A stretch of DNA of 24,646 nt from Nitrososphaerota archaeon. Lineage in GTDB: Archaea; Thermoproteota; Nitrososphaeria; Nitrososphaerales; Nitrosopumilaceae. Numbering within the stretch: position 1 is the stretch's first letter; every line of letters starts with the position of its first letter. Of this stretch, positions 14,050-21,868 are shown piece by piece. The stretch is taken from assembly GCA_016200035.1 (NCBI GenBank), contig JACQFM010000089.1:1-24646 (forward strand), written 5' to 3'. The translations under genes and the position numbers were made by a program. The notes beneath the pieces are model-generated. The model saw only the letters and a program-made list of their open reading frames with translations, did not search any database and had not been told where the DNA came from.

Positions 14050-14472
14050 CTAGTTTCGTGTAGGTGTAAACGCAGAGATCCAAGATTGTGCAATATTGTT
14101 GTTCAATTCAGCAAATGCTTTTGCGTTGTCATTGAAGGTCTTAACATTCTGTCTAGTTGTATCAATTGCCGCTAGTACAACCTTGTTTTGTACTGTTCGC
14201 AGTTTGATTGCCTCTTCAGTTGTATCGTTAATCATCTTCAGTACTGCAGATGGAACGTTGGTGCTGATACCAGATTTGTTTACAAATTCTTGCTGTAAAG
14301 AAATAGCTGATTCAACTGCATTCTTCCATGCTGAAATGTATTCTTGCTGTAGATTTGTTATTGATTGAAGATATTGTGGTACGGTTTTCTCTACTTCATC
14401 AAAGTATTTTTCAACGTTTTGCTTTGCTACTGCATAGATCTCTTTTGATTCTTGTGCTGTTGTCTTACTCAT
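14050..14472 (-). CDS. Phasin-like PHA granule-associated protein
   Basis: The 140-residue protein is almost entirely amphipathic helix with no signal sequence or membrane helix, the usual make-up of phasins, which coat PHA granules. Segments such as AKQNVEKYFDEVEKTVPQYL and EYISAWKNAVESAISLQQEF resemble PhaP/phasin_2 proteins. The gene is downstream of the AbrB-phasin fusion on the same strand (about 11-nt gap), so it is in its operon, and tail to tail with phaC. A strong Shine-Dalgarno AGGAGGTGA precedes two adjacent ATGs; 14472 has the better spacing (7 nt), 14475 is possible. Family assignment is by composition and context. Confidence 0.7.
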   Translation of the reverse strand: MSKTTAQESKEIYAVAKQNVEKYFDEVEKTVPQYLQSITNLQQEYISAWKNAVESAISLQQEFVNKSGISTNVPSAVLKMINDTTEEAIKLRTVQNKVVLAAIDTTRQNVKTFNDNAKAFAELNNNIAQSWISAFTPTRN

Positions 14473-14483
14473 CATTTCACCTC

Positions 14484-14891
14484 CTATTTTTTAATTTTTT
14501 TCTCGATAGGAATGATTACTACTTGAACCAAATCTCCTTCTTTTAGTCCAAGAGCATCTCTTTCAGCTTCGGGAATTGAAATTCTTCCATTGCTTCCAAC
14601 TGATGTTTTAAATGCTCCCCAAGAAACAAACTGTGGCATCGATTGCGCCAGTTTGAATGCATTATCTACTGTCTTTGATTGCATGCTTCCAAGATTCTCC
14701 ATAAAATCAGATTGCGCCTTTGCGCCTTTACTTGCGATTTCTTTAAGAGTTTCTACAGGATCAAATCCTTGCTTTTGCACGTTCATCATTGAACCAAATG
14801 TTTTCATGAACTCTAGTTGCGCTTTTCCACCTTTTTGGATCCAGTCCTTGAACATTTCAGTTGGATCGTATTGGCTACTATTACCAGTCAT
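14484..14891 (-). CDS. Phasin-repeat/AbrB fusion, probable PHA-locus regulator
   Basis: The 135-residue protein has two tandem repeats of about 35 residues that share the pattern DP-x-E-x4-x-KG-x-KAQ-x2-FM-x3-GSM: the first begins YDPTEMFKDWIQKGGKAQLE and the second FDPVETLKEIASKGAKAQSD. They look like phasin-type helices. The C-terminus (from about residue 97) is an AbrB/SpoVT swapped-hairpin DNA-binding domain: GSNGRISIPEAERDALGLKE. In haloarchaea an AbrB-type regulator (PhaR) is encoded with phasin in PHA loci, so a regulator that senses granules is plausible. A GTG at 14909 is in frame, but the TATA box at 14913-14921 is 26 nt upstream of ATG 14891, so the transcript starts at about 14891. 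Confidence 0.75.
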   Translation of the reverse strand: MTGNSSQYDPTEMFKDWIQKGGKAQLEFMKTFGSMMNVQKQGFDPVETLKEIASKGAKAQSDFMENLGSMQSKTVDNAFKLAQSMPQFVSWGAFKTSVGSNGRISIPEAERDALGLKEGDLVQVVIIPIEKKIKK

Positions 14892-14912
14892 TGGTTTTAA
14901 TTGATCCACAGG

Positions 14913-14921
14913 TTATATATA
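14913..14921 (-). promoter_or_regulatory. TATA box of the AbrB-phasin gene
   Basis: Read on the minus strand, TATATATAA is centred 26 nt before the ATG at 14891. This selects 14891 over the GTG at 14909, which would lie upstream of the expected transcript start. Confidence 0.65.
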
Positions 14922-14924
14922 CTT

Positions 14925-14953
14925 ATTGGTAATAATTACCATTAATTACCAAT
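14925..14953. promoter_or_regulatory. Palindromic operator candidate at the AbrB-phasin promoter
   Basis: ATTGGTAAT (14925-14933) and ATTACCAAT (14945-14953) are exact reverse complements around an 11-nt spacer that itself contains AATTACC. The element is immediately upstream of the TATA box, where the TFB recognition element lies, and touches the stop codon of the hydrolase gene. The position suits autoregulation by the AbrB-domain protein. Confidence 0.6.
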
Positions 14954-15765
14954 CAGTGACCTAGAAAATCAAGAAGTATCTTTGAAAATTTCTCAGGTTC
15001 TTCCACGTATGGTGTATGGCCACACTCCTCCATTGTAACGAATTTACAATTTTTTATTGATGAAATAAATTCTTTAGAATATTTTATGGGGATTAGCGAA
15101 TCATGCCTTCCCCATATGATAAGTGTAGGCACACTTATGCTCTCAAGCTTTTTTCCAACGTCTGCAGAGTTCCTTAGGGCAAGTACCGTGGACATAAAGG
15201 CCATCTTTGCGTTCGGAAGCGCCATTCTCTGGACAAAGTTCTCTACTATGTGATTGTCTATCTGCTTATTTGGCGCAGCCATCATTTGAAAGGCCGTCCT
15301 TGCGGCATCCTGAGTTGGATATAGTGCTGCCATCATGTATGCGTCCAAGGTAGGAGTTGAATGCTTCATAAATCCAGAAGGCGATACTAAGACTATCTTT
15401 TCGATACTTTTATCCTGGGTACCGGCGCACTCGGCCACGATTTGACCACCAAGTGACGAACCGACCAAACTTACCTTACTAAGACCGATAGAATTTAAGA
15501 AGTCAAAGAAAAATTTGATAAATAATTCGGGAGTATAATCGACTGAAGGTTTATCGCTGTAGCCAAAACCGATTAGATCTGGAGCAATAACATGGTATTT
15601 TTTACTAAGATGTGGAATTACGTATTCCCATCTTTCAGCCGATGCTCCAAGGCCATGTACCAAGACGACGTTTTTGCTACTCTCCCCCTCTTCCAGATAC
15701 CTTATCTTGTTGGTATCGATCGTAACGAATTTCTCTTCCATCAGTCTGTTCGTTCGTTGATTCAT
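14953..15765 (-). CDS. Alpha/beta hydrolase, possible PHA-related esterase or depolymerase
   Basis: The 270-residue protein is a classical alpha/beta hydrolase. Visible features are the oxyanion segment VLVHGLGASAERW, the nucleophile elbow GSSLGG (Ser104), the acid region IIWGRHDSLIP, and the catalytic His in ECGHTPYVEEP. The family covers many esterases, lipases and dehalogenases, so the substrate is unknown. Its position beside PHA synthase and phasin genes suggests work on PHA or its oligomers. Codon 1 is ATG at 15765; the ATG at 15741 (MEEKFVTID) is a plausible alternative and sits closer to the expected distance from an upstream TATA-like ACTTATCTT. The 3-prime end overlaps the operator candidate. 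Confidence 0.88.
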   Translation of the reverse strand: MNQRTNRLMEEKFVTIDTNKIRYLEEGESSKNVVLVHGLGASAERWEYVIPHLSKKYHVIAPDLIGFGYSDKPSVDYTPELFIKFFFDFLNSIGLSKVSLVGSSLGGQIVAECAGTQDKSIEKIVLVSPSGFMKHSTPTLDAYMMAALYPTQDAARTAFQMMAAPNKQIDNHIVENFVQRMALPNAKMAFMSTVLALRNSADVGKKLESISVPTLIIWGRHDSLIPIKYSKEFISSIKNCKFVTMEECGHTPYVEEPEKFSKILLDFLGH

Positions 15766-15796
15766 GAATAAGATAAGTCTTTTCTATGAGAGAAAA

Positions 15797-15884
15797 TGGG
15801 CCGAATGGGATTCGAACCCACGACCTTTCGATATCTGAATAAGATTATCAGTCGAACGCTCCAGCCAAGCTGAGCTATCGGCCC
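15797..15884 (-). tRNA. tRNA-Ile (anticodon GAT) with a 13-nt intron
   Basis: On the minus strand the acceptor stem GGGCCGA/TCGGCCC with discriminator A, a D arm with AGCTCAGCTTGGCTGGAGC and a T arm with GGGTTCGAATCCC are clear. The anticodon stem TTCGA/TCGAA closes loop CTGATAA (anticodon GAT) once a 13-nt intron (15833-15845) is removed. The intron is at position 37/38; its borders are ambiguous by a base or two because AT is repeated. Confidence 0.92.
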
Positions 15885-15910
15885 AAGAAATTTTCCAAAT
15901 CAACGGTCAT

Positions 15911-16471
15911 TTAAGTTTGCTGGCTTTTCCACTTGATTGAACATCCAATAGAGGGTTCAAAATCTTTCTCGATTTTCTTCCCCTGCAACGTCTTTTCTAT
16001 ATTAAGAATCATTGTTTTTTCGGTAGCAGCATCTTCTGGTTTCATTGCGTTGTCTATCCTACCATGAAACACAAGTCTTCTTTCATTATCGAAAAGGAAG
16101 GGATCTGGTGTGCACACAGCCCCATATCTTTTTGCAACTTCTTGTGTTTCGTCAACAAGATAAAGGAATCTAATTCCCCTTTCTTTTGCAAACTTCTTCA
16201 TGTTTTCAAAGCTGTCATCTGGATAGTTAGTAGGATCGTTGCTGTTTATCCCTATCATAGCTACTTTGCCCTTGAACTTCTCGTAGATTTCGACTAATGC
16301 CTTTGTCTTTGCCTGGACATAGGGACAATGATTGCACATGAATACAACAAGCATGCCTTTGTAATCTTTGAAATCTGAAAGGGAGTGTTTTCTGTCGTCT
16401 ATACCCGATAGCTCAAAATCTGGTGCTTTATCGCCATTCTTTAGGACAAGTTCGGACTTGAGCAATACCAT
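15911..16471 (-). CDS. Thioredoxin-fold (redoxin family) protein
   Basis: The 186-residue protein has a peroxiredoxin/TlpA-like layout. The N-terminal GDKAPDFELSGID is followed by strand LVVFM and a CNHCPY redox motif with C46 and C49, then GINSNDPTNYPDDS, a cis-Pro loop region (VCTPDPFLF) and a C-terminal SIGCSIKW with a third cysteine. The CxxC plus ADF/APDF motif place it among thiol oxidoreductases that act on disulfides or peroxides in the cytosol; no signal peptide is present. The ORF starts at ATG 16471; the conserved part begins at about residue 8, so a slightly shorter start is possible. It lies between tRNA-Ile and tRNA-Ala and appears to be a single gene. Confidence 0.88.
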   Translation of the reverse strand: MVLLKSELVLKNGDKAPDFELSGIDDRKHSLSDFKDYKGMLVVFMCNHCPYVQAKTKALVEIYEKFKGKVAMIGINSNDPTNYPDDSFENMKKFAKERGIRFLYLVDETQEVAKRYGAVCTPDPFLFDNERRLVFHGRIDNAMKPEDAATEKTMILNIEKTLQGKKIEKDFEPSIGCSIKWKSQQT

Positions 16472-16556
16472 ACAAAATTGTGCTAATGATTAACAATAAA
16501 ATCTTTGCCCAAAGAAGGCAACAATTAAAATCCACACGGCTGGCAATCCATACGAT

Positions 16557-16628
16557 GGGCTGGTAGTTCAGCGGTAGAATACCCGCCTTGCACGCGGGGG
16601 GTCAGGGGTTCAAATCCCCTCCAGTCCA
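16557..16628 (+). tRNA. tRNA-Ala (anticodon TGC)
   Basis: A 72-nt cloverleaf is plain: acceptor GGGCTGG/CCAGTCC (one G-T pair), anticodon stem CCCGC/GCGGG closing loop CTTGCAC (anticodon TGC), T arm AGGGGTTCAAATCCCCT, discriminator A. No intron, no encoded CCA. Confidence 0.95.
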
Positions 16629-16767
16629 TCTTTATCTAATCTTATAAATATGGAATAAAAGAGGTTTGGCCGCATCATATTTTTTTATTATTACTTTTGA
16701 AAAAGTGGGGGCAGGAAAGATGGATTTAAATATTAATTGATTTACTGCTCAATAGGAGATAATAGAA

Positions 16768-16869
16768 TTGGCAGGCTCAGAAATAGGAGTATATGTTCCA
16801 TTGATAGTGGGATTGGCACCCGGTTTGGTATACTGGTGTGTAATTACCGCTATGAGAAAGAGAAAGTAG
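16768..16869 (+). CDS. 33-residue membrane micropeptide
   Basis: A short open frame from TTG at 16768 encodes (M)AGSEIGVYVPLIVGLAP, then a transmembrane core continuing GLVYWCVITAM and a basic end RKRK. Ribosome-binding AGGAG (16754-16758) lies 9 nt upstream, and TATA-like TTTAAATATTA (16725-16735) lies about 26 nt before the likely transcript start. Together these are the expected signals of a real gene. The protein is a single-span peptide with a positive C-terminus, so the C-terminus is probably cytoplasmic. I do not know a named family; it may be a small subunit of a membrane complex. Confidence 0.65.
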   Translation: MAGSEIGVYVPLIVGLAPGLVYWCVITAMRKRK

Positions 16870-16999
16870 ATTATAGAATCCCTGCACACTTTTTCTAATT
16901 TTTGTCATAACGGATGTTTTTGTAAAACCTTGTGACGTACGTTGTTTAGATTATGATATGCAGTATATGATTAATTGCTTCTAAGACATATTTAGTAAT

Positions 17000-18046
17000 A
17001 TGAAACTGGCCCTTTTCCCCATTATCTTGATATCAATATTTCCAGCCAGCGTGGCGTGGGCACAGTATCTTCCCTCAGATAATACATTAACTGTCCAGGT
17101 CCTTTCTCCCTATAGTTACAAAACTGATGATGGTACCACTGTGGTATTGGGTGAGGTTCAGAACAAGAACAATTTTCCAGTAACAAATGTCAAGATAGGC
17201 GTTACTTTTTATGATGACAAAGATAAGATACTGGAGTTTAAGACTGGTACAACCCTGCTCAAAGTCGTTCCTTCCGGTGGAAAAATCCCATTTTCCATAA
17301 GTTCAACAAAACCAGATCCCAATATCACGCGAGTTCAGGTTAATTTGGCTGGCTTTAATTCTTCACCCTCACGACAGCAGCTACTGAATATTACACCTGG
17401 GACCATGGAAATTTCTGATAAACTGGTACTTTCAGGAACTGTAACAAACACAGGCACAATACTATCAACTGAAACAAATGTTTACTTGGTCTCATACGAT
17501 TCTTTTGCAAGGGTGGTAGACGTCGCAACAGCTGAACTACAAACAAATGATATAACAGCTGGAAAGACCTCAAACTTTAACATAACTTCTAAACCAAACT
17601 CAGATGCAAAATCGTACAAACTTATTGCAGAATCTGATCAATATCAGTCAAGAATGGTTGATGTCACATCAATCAATATTGCATTAAACTCACTTGCTAA
17701 AATAGACAAAGTTTCAGTTACTGATCCGAATGGAAACAAGTACTCTACTATTCCAGTAGGTGGTAAGGTTGTCATAACAAACGAAATTTCTAAACAATTC
17801 GGTGGTGAGCAGTCTGCACAACCATATGTTTGCTATGTTCAGATAAAACGATTCGGAGGAGCAGTCGAATTTATTGGCTCAGCACAGGGCATATTTGTTG
17901 GGACAGGGAAACAAACCCCTGCAGTAACATGGGTTCCTGAGAGTGAAGGGCAATTTTTTGTAGAAGTATACGTATGGGATCCAGATTTTGTTGCTCTTTC
18001 AACCCCAAGCTTAGACATAAACGTCTTGTTAGTAAAGTCACAGTAG
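17000..18046 (+). CDS. Secreted beta-rich protein with repeated FxLYD-like modules
   Basis: The 348-residue protein has a clear N-terminal signal peptide (MKLALFPIILISIFPASVAW, cleavage likely near AQA/AQY at residue 21-23). The remainder is predicted beta-rich: modules such as VVLGEVQNKNNFPVTNVKIG with VTFYDDKDKIL and LVLSGTVTNTGTILSTETN with VYLVSYDSFARVV follow the pattern of FxLYD domains, which occur in secreted archaeal proteins. There is no C-terminal membrane anchor or sorting sequence, so it is secreted or associated with the S-layer. Function is not known. The ATG at 17000 has no Shine-Dalgarno; a TATA-like ATATGATT region lies about 35 nt upstream. Confidence 0.75.
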   Translation: MKLALFPIILISIFPASVAWAQYLPSDNTLTVQVLSPYSYKTDDGTTVVLGEVQNKNNFPVTNVKIGVTFYDDKDKILEFKTGTTLLKVVPSGGKIPFSISSTKPDPNITRVQVNLAGFNSSPSRQQLLNITPGTMEISDKLVLSGTVTNTGTILSTETNVYLVSYDSFARVVDVATAELQTNDITAGKTSNFNITSKPNSDAKSYKLIAESDQYQSRMVDVTSINIALNSLAKIDKVSVTDPNGNKYSTIPVGGKVVITNEISKQFGGEQSAQPYVCYVQIKRFGGAVEFIGSAQGIFVGTGKQTPAVTWVPESEGQFFVEVYVWDPDFVALSTPSLDINVLLVKSQ

Positions 18047-18075
18047 AGTTAATTTAAAAGAATTCTATCTAACTT

Positions 18076-18540
18076 ATGTTGCAATTCAAGCTTGTCGCAC
18101 TTGGTGGAACCTTTGATATAATACATAAGGGCCACATTGCTCTTTTGCAAAAAGGATTTTCTATCTCATCAAAAGTTATAATAGGTCTTACAAGCGATCA
18201 ACTTGCTACAAAAAAAGGGAAAAAACTTATTCACAATTATTCTCAGCGATTAGAACAACTTCAATCTGCCATTAAAAAGAATTTTCCGAGGACACATTAT
18301 GAAATAAGTAAACTTGAAGATGATTTTGGACCAGCAGTGCTGGAAGGAAATGTCGAAGCTCTTGTTGTAAGCGCAGAGACAATAGGACAAGGAGAGGTAC
18401 TAAACAAATTAAGAGCGCAGAAAAATCTAGGGCCAGTAAAAATTATTACGGTTCCAATGGCTCTTGCAAAAGATGGCAAACGCATCTCAACAACAAGAAT
18501 CAAAAAGTCTGAAATAGATCCTGACGGCAACGTGCTCTGA
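18076..18540 (+). CDS. coaD: Phosphopantetheine adenylyltransferase, archaeal type
   Basis: The 154-residue protein is a nucleotidyltransferase of the cytidylyltransferase-like family with the GGTFDIIHKGH motif at residues 9-19, where the two His bind the nucleotide phosphates. Length and the C-terminal KRISTTRIKK segment (the ISSTxIR-type motif) match archaeal PPAT, which makes dephospho-CoA from 4-phosphopantetheine and ATP in CoA synthesis. The start is ATG at 18076, with a TTTAAAA TATA-like stretch about 22-25 nt upstream, so it is probably leaderless. Confidence 0.92.
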   Translation: MLQFKLVALGGTFDIIHKGHIALLQKGFSISSKVIIGLTSDQLATKKGKKLIHNYSQRLEQLQSAIKKNFPRTHYEISKLEDDFGPAVLEGNVEALVVSAETIGQGEVLNKLRAQKNLGPVKIITVPMALAKDGKRISTTRIKKSEIDPDGNVL

Positions 18541-18605
18541 ATTGACAAACAACTTTTCTATCTTTGAGTAGTTGTGATAAAACAGAATTGTTGTAGCATG
18601 ACACA

Positions 18606-18938
18606 TTGAAAGAGCTCACAGACCAAATGTTAGGCAAGATCTCCGCTGACGTGAAAGGACTGAAGCAGGGTCTTGACCCAGAAAACATAGCATATTGGTA
18701 CACGAAGGTTGTTTCAGATGCCAAAGAGATGGCTCCACCTTGGCTGGTTGACAAGATAAACGTAAAACAAGACCCTATTTTGTACATGAAGTTTAATCTG
18801 GATATATCTAAACGAGCTGTGAGATATTTTATGATTGCAGTAGATAATAGCATAGACCAAATGCCATACTCGACAAGGCTCTATTTTCTTAAGGTTCAGG
18901 AAATAATGACTGATGAAATGAATAAGGCTCTGGTATAG
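18606..18938 (+). CDS. Conserved-looking hypothetical protein
   Basis: This 110-residue protein is soluble, with a long helical N-terminus (LTDQMLGKISADVKGLKQGL) and the motif DPENIAYWYTKVVSDAKEMA followed by APPWLVDKINVKQDP and MKFNLDISKRAVRYF. I recall similar proteins in other ammonia-oxidising archaea but no named domain. The start is probably TTG at 18606; the next in-frame ATG (18627) would cut off the first seven residues. No good Shine-Dalgarno or TATA box is visible, so the start is uncertain. It lies tail to tail with the gene at 18940, one base apart. Confidence 0.65.
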   Translation: MKELTDQMLGKISADVKGLKQGLDPENIAYWYTKVVSDAKEMAPPWLVDKINVKQDPILYMKFNLDISKRAVRYFMIAVDNSIDQMPYSTRLYFLKVQEIMTDEMNKALV

Positions 18939-18939
18939 T

Positions 18940-19221
18940 TCATTCCTTTGTGATTTCCACCGTATTCTCTTTTACGATCGTGTTTGTTATCCTATGCTTC
19001 TTTTCTATGATAGACTGAATAAAATCTGCAAATGCTTCTGCCTCAAGTTGGTCTTTTAAAAGAATGCTGTGTGCGGATTTGTCCTTTAGTGATACAATCA
19101 GCTCGTTATCTACTATCTCTAAAATTCCTGTGATGAACGTCTCCATATCTTCTTTAACATAAATTAACCCTGCGAGTTTCTGAGCCTCGTACGTGTCATC
19201 ACAAATAATCTTTTTTTTCAT
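18940..19221 (-). CDS. Small hypothetical protein cotranscribed with trpS
   Basis: The 93-residue protein (MKKKIICDDTYEAQKLAGLI...) has no signal, membrane helix or recognisable motif. The pattern of alternating strands and helices (LEIVDNELIVSLKDK, AEAFADFIQSIIEKKHRI) is that of a small alpha/beta protein. The ATG at 19221 lies 6 nt after the trpS stop on the same strand, so they share a transcript. I do not recognise a family. Confidence 0.6.
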   Translation of the reverse strand: MKKKIICDDTYEAQKLAGLIYVKEDMETFITGILEIVDNELIVSLKDKSAHSILLKDQLEAEAFADFIQSIIEKKHRITNTIVKENTVEITKE

Positions 19222-19227
19222 TTTATA

Positions 19228-20343
19228 CTATTGAAATATAAATTTCTTGACTTGATCTTTTGCTTTTTCCCTTTTTTTCTTAAAGTCTGTTATGAAAGGT
19301 TTTGTGGCATCTTCTAGATCGCACTTACATTCACCACAAAGCAATTCTCCACCTTTGCACTTTCTTGCTCGCTCATCAGATTCTTTTTCAGAATCAAAAA
19401 AGTATCTTAGGTACCAAAAGACGGGACAAATATTGAAATTGGCTCCAAGCTTTCGTTGCATTTCAACAGTTGGCTGACCTCCAGTAAACGAATTTGAAAT
19501 TTTTTTTGCTACTATATCCTCTTCATCAGTGGTAAAGATTGCAGTTTCAGGAATCGAAGAAGACATCTTACCTTTCATTCCTAGACCGGGCAAGAACTTG
19601 GAATGGATCTGAGCAGGTTTGGGACATCCCATCTTTTCAGCAATGTCTCTTGTGATGCGCCAATAAGGATCCTGATCTATGGCAGCGGGAATCAATACCG
19701 GCGTAGGTTTTCCTTCTAGGATGGAAGGCAGAAAGCATGGAGCAGCCTGTACTGGAGGAAAGCCTATCATGCCAATGTTTGTGGAATTTTGAAATCCAAA
19801 GACAGCTTTCACGGTAGAATATGTTATTCTTTTGGCTATCTCAAGGGAAATTGGGTACAGTTGTTTGATGTCCTTGGAATCTATTAGAATCTTAGTTCGC
19901 TTAGGATCAAAGCCTACTGCAATTATATCCAATATGTTTTCGTTTGTAAATTTTGAAACTTCATCAAATGACTTATCATCACTGTAGAGAAACTTTTCGT
20001 CATCTGTAATCTGGAAGATAAGATTCACACCAAACTTATCCTGAAGATATTTTGTAAAAATCCAGGGAAGAAGGTGTCCCATATGGACAAGTCCCGAAGG
20101 ACCTCTACCTGTATAAAGATAGAACTTGTTTCCTTTCTCATATTCAGATAAGATCTTGTCAAGATCTCTATGACTAAAAAAATATTGAAGCTTTAACATT
20201 GGGTGCAAGTCACCTGTTATTTTTTTCATTTTTTCAAGTAGCTCATGCGAAATTTTTTCAGTGCCAAATCTTTGCACAAGCTTATCATAATCAATGTCGC
20301 CTTCTACACTCCACGGCGTAACCGTGAATTCATCACCTGACAT
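19228..20343 (-). CDS. trpS: Tryptophan--tRNA ligase, archaeal/eukaryotic type
   Basis: The 371-residue protein is a class I aminoacyl-tRNA synthetase with the archaeal TrpRS layout. The HIGH-like motif is GPSGLVHMGHL (about residue 80), the KMSKS-like motif is GKMSSSIPETAIF, and the tryptophan pocket region includes FPPVQAAPCFLPSILEG. The C-terminal Cys-rich segment (CKGGELLCGECKCDLED) is a metal-binding-like feature I recall from TrpRS proteins of this type. It is divergent from pheS with only 52 nt between starts. The ATG at 20343 lies 26 nt from the centre of the TATA element at 20366-20373. Confidence 0.96.
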   Translation of the reverse strand: MSGDEFTVTPWSVEGDIDYDKLVQRFGTEKISHELLEKMKKITGDLHPMLKLQYFFSHRDLDKILSEYEKGNKFYLYTGRGPSGLVHMGHLLPWIFTKYLQDKFGVNLIFQITDDEKFLYSDDKSFDEVSKFTNENILDIIAVGFDPKRTKILIDSKDIKQLYPISLEIAKRITYSTVKAVFGFQNSTNIGMIGFPPVQAAPCFLPSILEGKPTPVLIPAAIDQDPYWRITRDIAEKMGCPKPAQIHSKFLPGLGMKGKMSSSIPETAIFTTDEEDIVAKKISNSFTGGQPTVEMQRKLGANFNICPVFWYLRYFFDSEKESDERARKCKGGELLCGECKCDLEDATKPFITDFKKKREKAKDQVKKFIFQ

Positions 20344-20365
20344 TCATCATTCCCTTAAGTTAAGG

Positions 20366-20373
20366 TTTAAAAA
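20366..20373. promoter_or_regulatory. TATA element apparently shared by trpS and pheS
   Basis: TTTAAAAA is centred about 26 nt from the trpS ATG (minus strand) and about 27-28 nt from the pheS ATG (plus strand). Read on either strand it contains TTTAAA. No second TATA box is visible in the 52-nt gap, so one box may serve both directions. Confidence 0.55.
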
Positions 20374-20395
20374 GTCTTTTCCGCACCTTGTGATA

Positions 20396-21868
20396 ATGTC
20401 GCAAGTTCTTCATCCGATTGAACATAAAATAATCAGAAAGCTAAGAGATTCAGCTGGTTTAACCTACGATGAGCTTGCAAGTGGTACAAAGCTAGCAATA
20501 GATCAAGTAAGAAGGGGACTAGAGTGGCTCAAATACAAGAACCTGATAGAGATAAAAGAATCAGAGATTTTTTTTGTTAGCCTAGGTAAGAACGGCAAAG
20601 ATGCACTTGAGAGGGGACTACCTGAGAGAAGACTTGTAAATTATGTGGCTCAACAAAAGGTTCGTACTCTTGATGAAGCAAGAACTATACTCCCAGAATC
20701 GGAGTTAAACGCAGCTATAGCAAATGCAAGAAAGAATGGCTGGGTTGAAATCAAAAAGGAAAACGGTTCAACAACAATCTCACTTAAGGATCAGACAACT
20801 AATTCCGCAGAAGAAGTTCTTCTGTCCATTCTAAAAAGTAAGGTACAGGTTGATGAAATAAAGGATAAAGATGCCTTAGAATCTCTGAAAAAAAGACCAG
20901 ACTTCGTGGTTTTTGACTCGATAAAATCAAAGAGGGTAAATCTTACAAAGCAAGGACTTGAAATCGCAACAAAACTAACAGAAAGTGTAGGGGAGAGAAA
21001 ACTTACGGCCGAAATGCTTGCAAGCGGAAAATGGAAGGAAGTTACTCTTGCACCAATCGATGTGGAAGCTGCAGCTTCAGAAATTTATGTGGCAAGAACC
21101 CACCCACTACACGACGTCATAAATGAAGTGAGGGAAATTTTTGCAAGTCTTGGTTTCACGGAAATTGTAGGAAATCTTGCACAATCAAGCTTTTGGAATT
21201 TTGATGCTCTTTTTACACCACAGGATCATCCTGCTAGAGAAATGCAAGATACATTCTATCTTGAGAATATAATTGCAAAGAATGTAGCTTCCTTAAATCA
21301 AATAAAAAAAGTATCGGAATCTCACAAAAGAGGCTGGAAATATCAATGGAAGCTATCAGAAGCCCAGAGGATGGTTTTACGAACTCATACTACTTGCGTA
21401 ACAATTAGACACTTGGCGGAAAAAAAGCCAGATGAAGCAAGAGTGTTTTCTGTAGGCAGAGTATTTAGAAATGAAAAGGTCAGCTACAAACACCTAGTTG
21501 AGTTCAATCAAGTGGAAGGCGTAGTTGTAGGAAAAAATGTTACCCTCAGAGACTTGATGGGATTACAAACAGAATTTTATCACAAGATAGGACTCAAGAA
21601 AGTCAAGTTCTGGCCAACTTTCTTCCCATACACGGAGCCATCTTTGCAATCCATGGTGTATAACGAAAGGCTTGACAAATGGGTAGAGCTTTTTGGTATG
21701 GGGATCTTTAGACCTGAGGTTACAAAACCTCTCGGAATAAAAAATCCAGTTCTTGCATGGGGAGGTGGAATTGAAAGAATAGCTATGTTAAAATTCAATC
21801 TGGATGATGTTCGCGAGCTATACAACAATAATCTTGCGTGGTTAAGGAGCGTGCCAAAATGCCCGTAG
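20396..21868 (+). CDS. pheS: Phenylalanine--tRNA ligase alpha subunit
   Basis: The 490-residue subunit has the long N-terminal winged-helix repeats of archaeal/eukaryotic PheRS alpha (MSQVLHPIEHKIIRKLRDS..., wHTH segments to about residue 225) followed by the class II catalytic core. The substrate-binding segments FDALFTPQDHPAREMQDTFY and motif 2 FRNEKVSYKHLVEFNQVEG are present, and motif 3 is GGGIERIAML. It forms an alpha2-beta2 tetramer with PheT and charges tRNA-Phe. The frame is open upstream to 20294, but ATG 20396 is the start matching homologues and is set 27-28 nt after the TATA element. Confidence 0.96.
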   Translation: MSQVLHPIEHKIIRKLRDSAGLTYDELASGTKLAIDQVRRGLEWLKYKNLIEIKESEIFFVSLGKNGKDALERGLPERRLVNYVAQQKVRTLDEARTILPESELNAAIANARKNGWVEIKKENGSTTISLKDQTTNSAEEVLLSILKSKVQVDEIKDKDALESLKKRPDFVVFDSIKSKRVNLTKQGLEIATKLTESVGERKLTAEMLASGKWKEVTLAPIDVEAAASEIYVARTHPLHDVINEVREIFASLGFTEIVGNLAQSSFWNFDALFTPQDHPAREMQDTFYLENIIAKNVASLNQIKKVSESHKRGWKYQWKLSEAQRMVLRTHTTCVTIRHLAEKKPDEARVFSVGRVFRNEKVSYKHLVEFNQVEGVVVGKNVTLRDLMGLQTEFYHKIGLKKVKFWPTFFPYTEPSLQSMVYNERLDKWVELFGMGIFRPEVTKPLGIKNPVLAWGGGIERIAMLKFNLDDVRELYNNNLAWLRSVPKCP

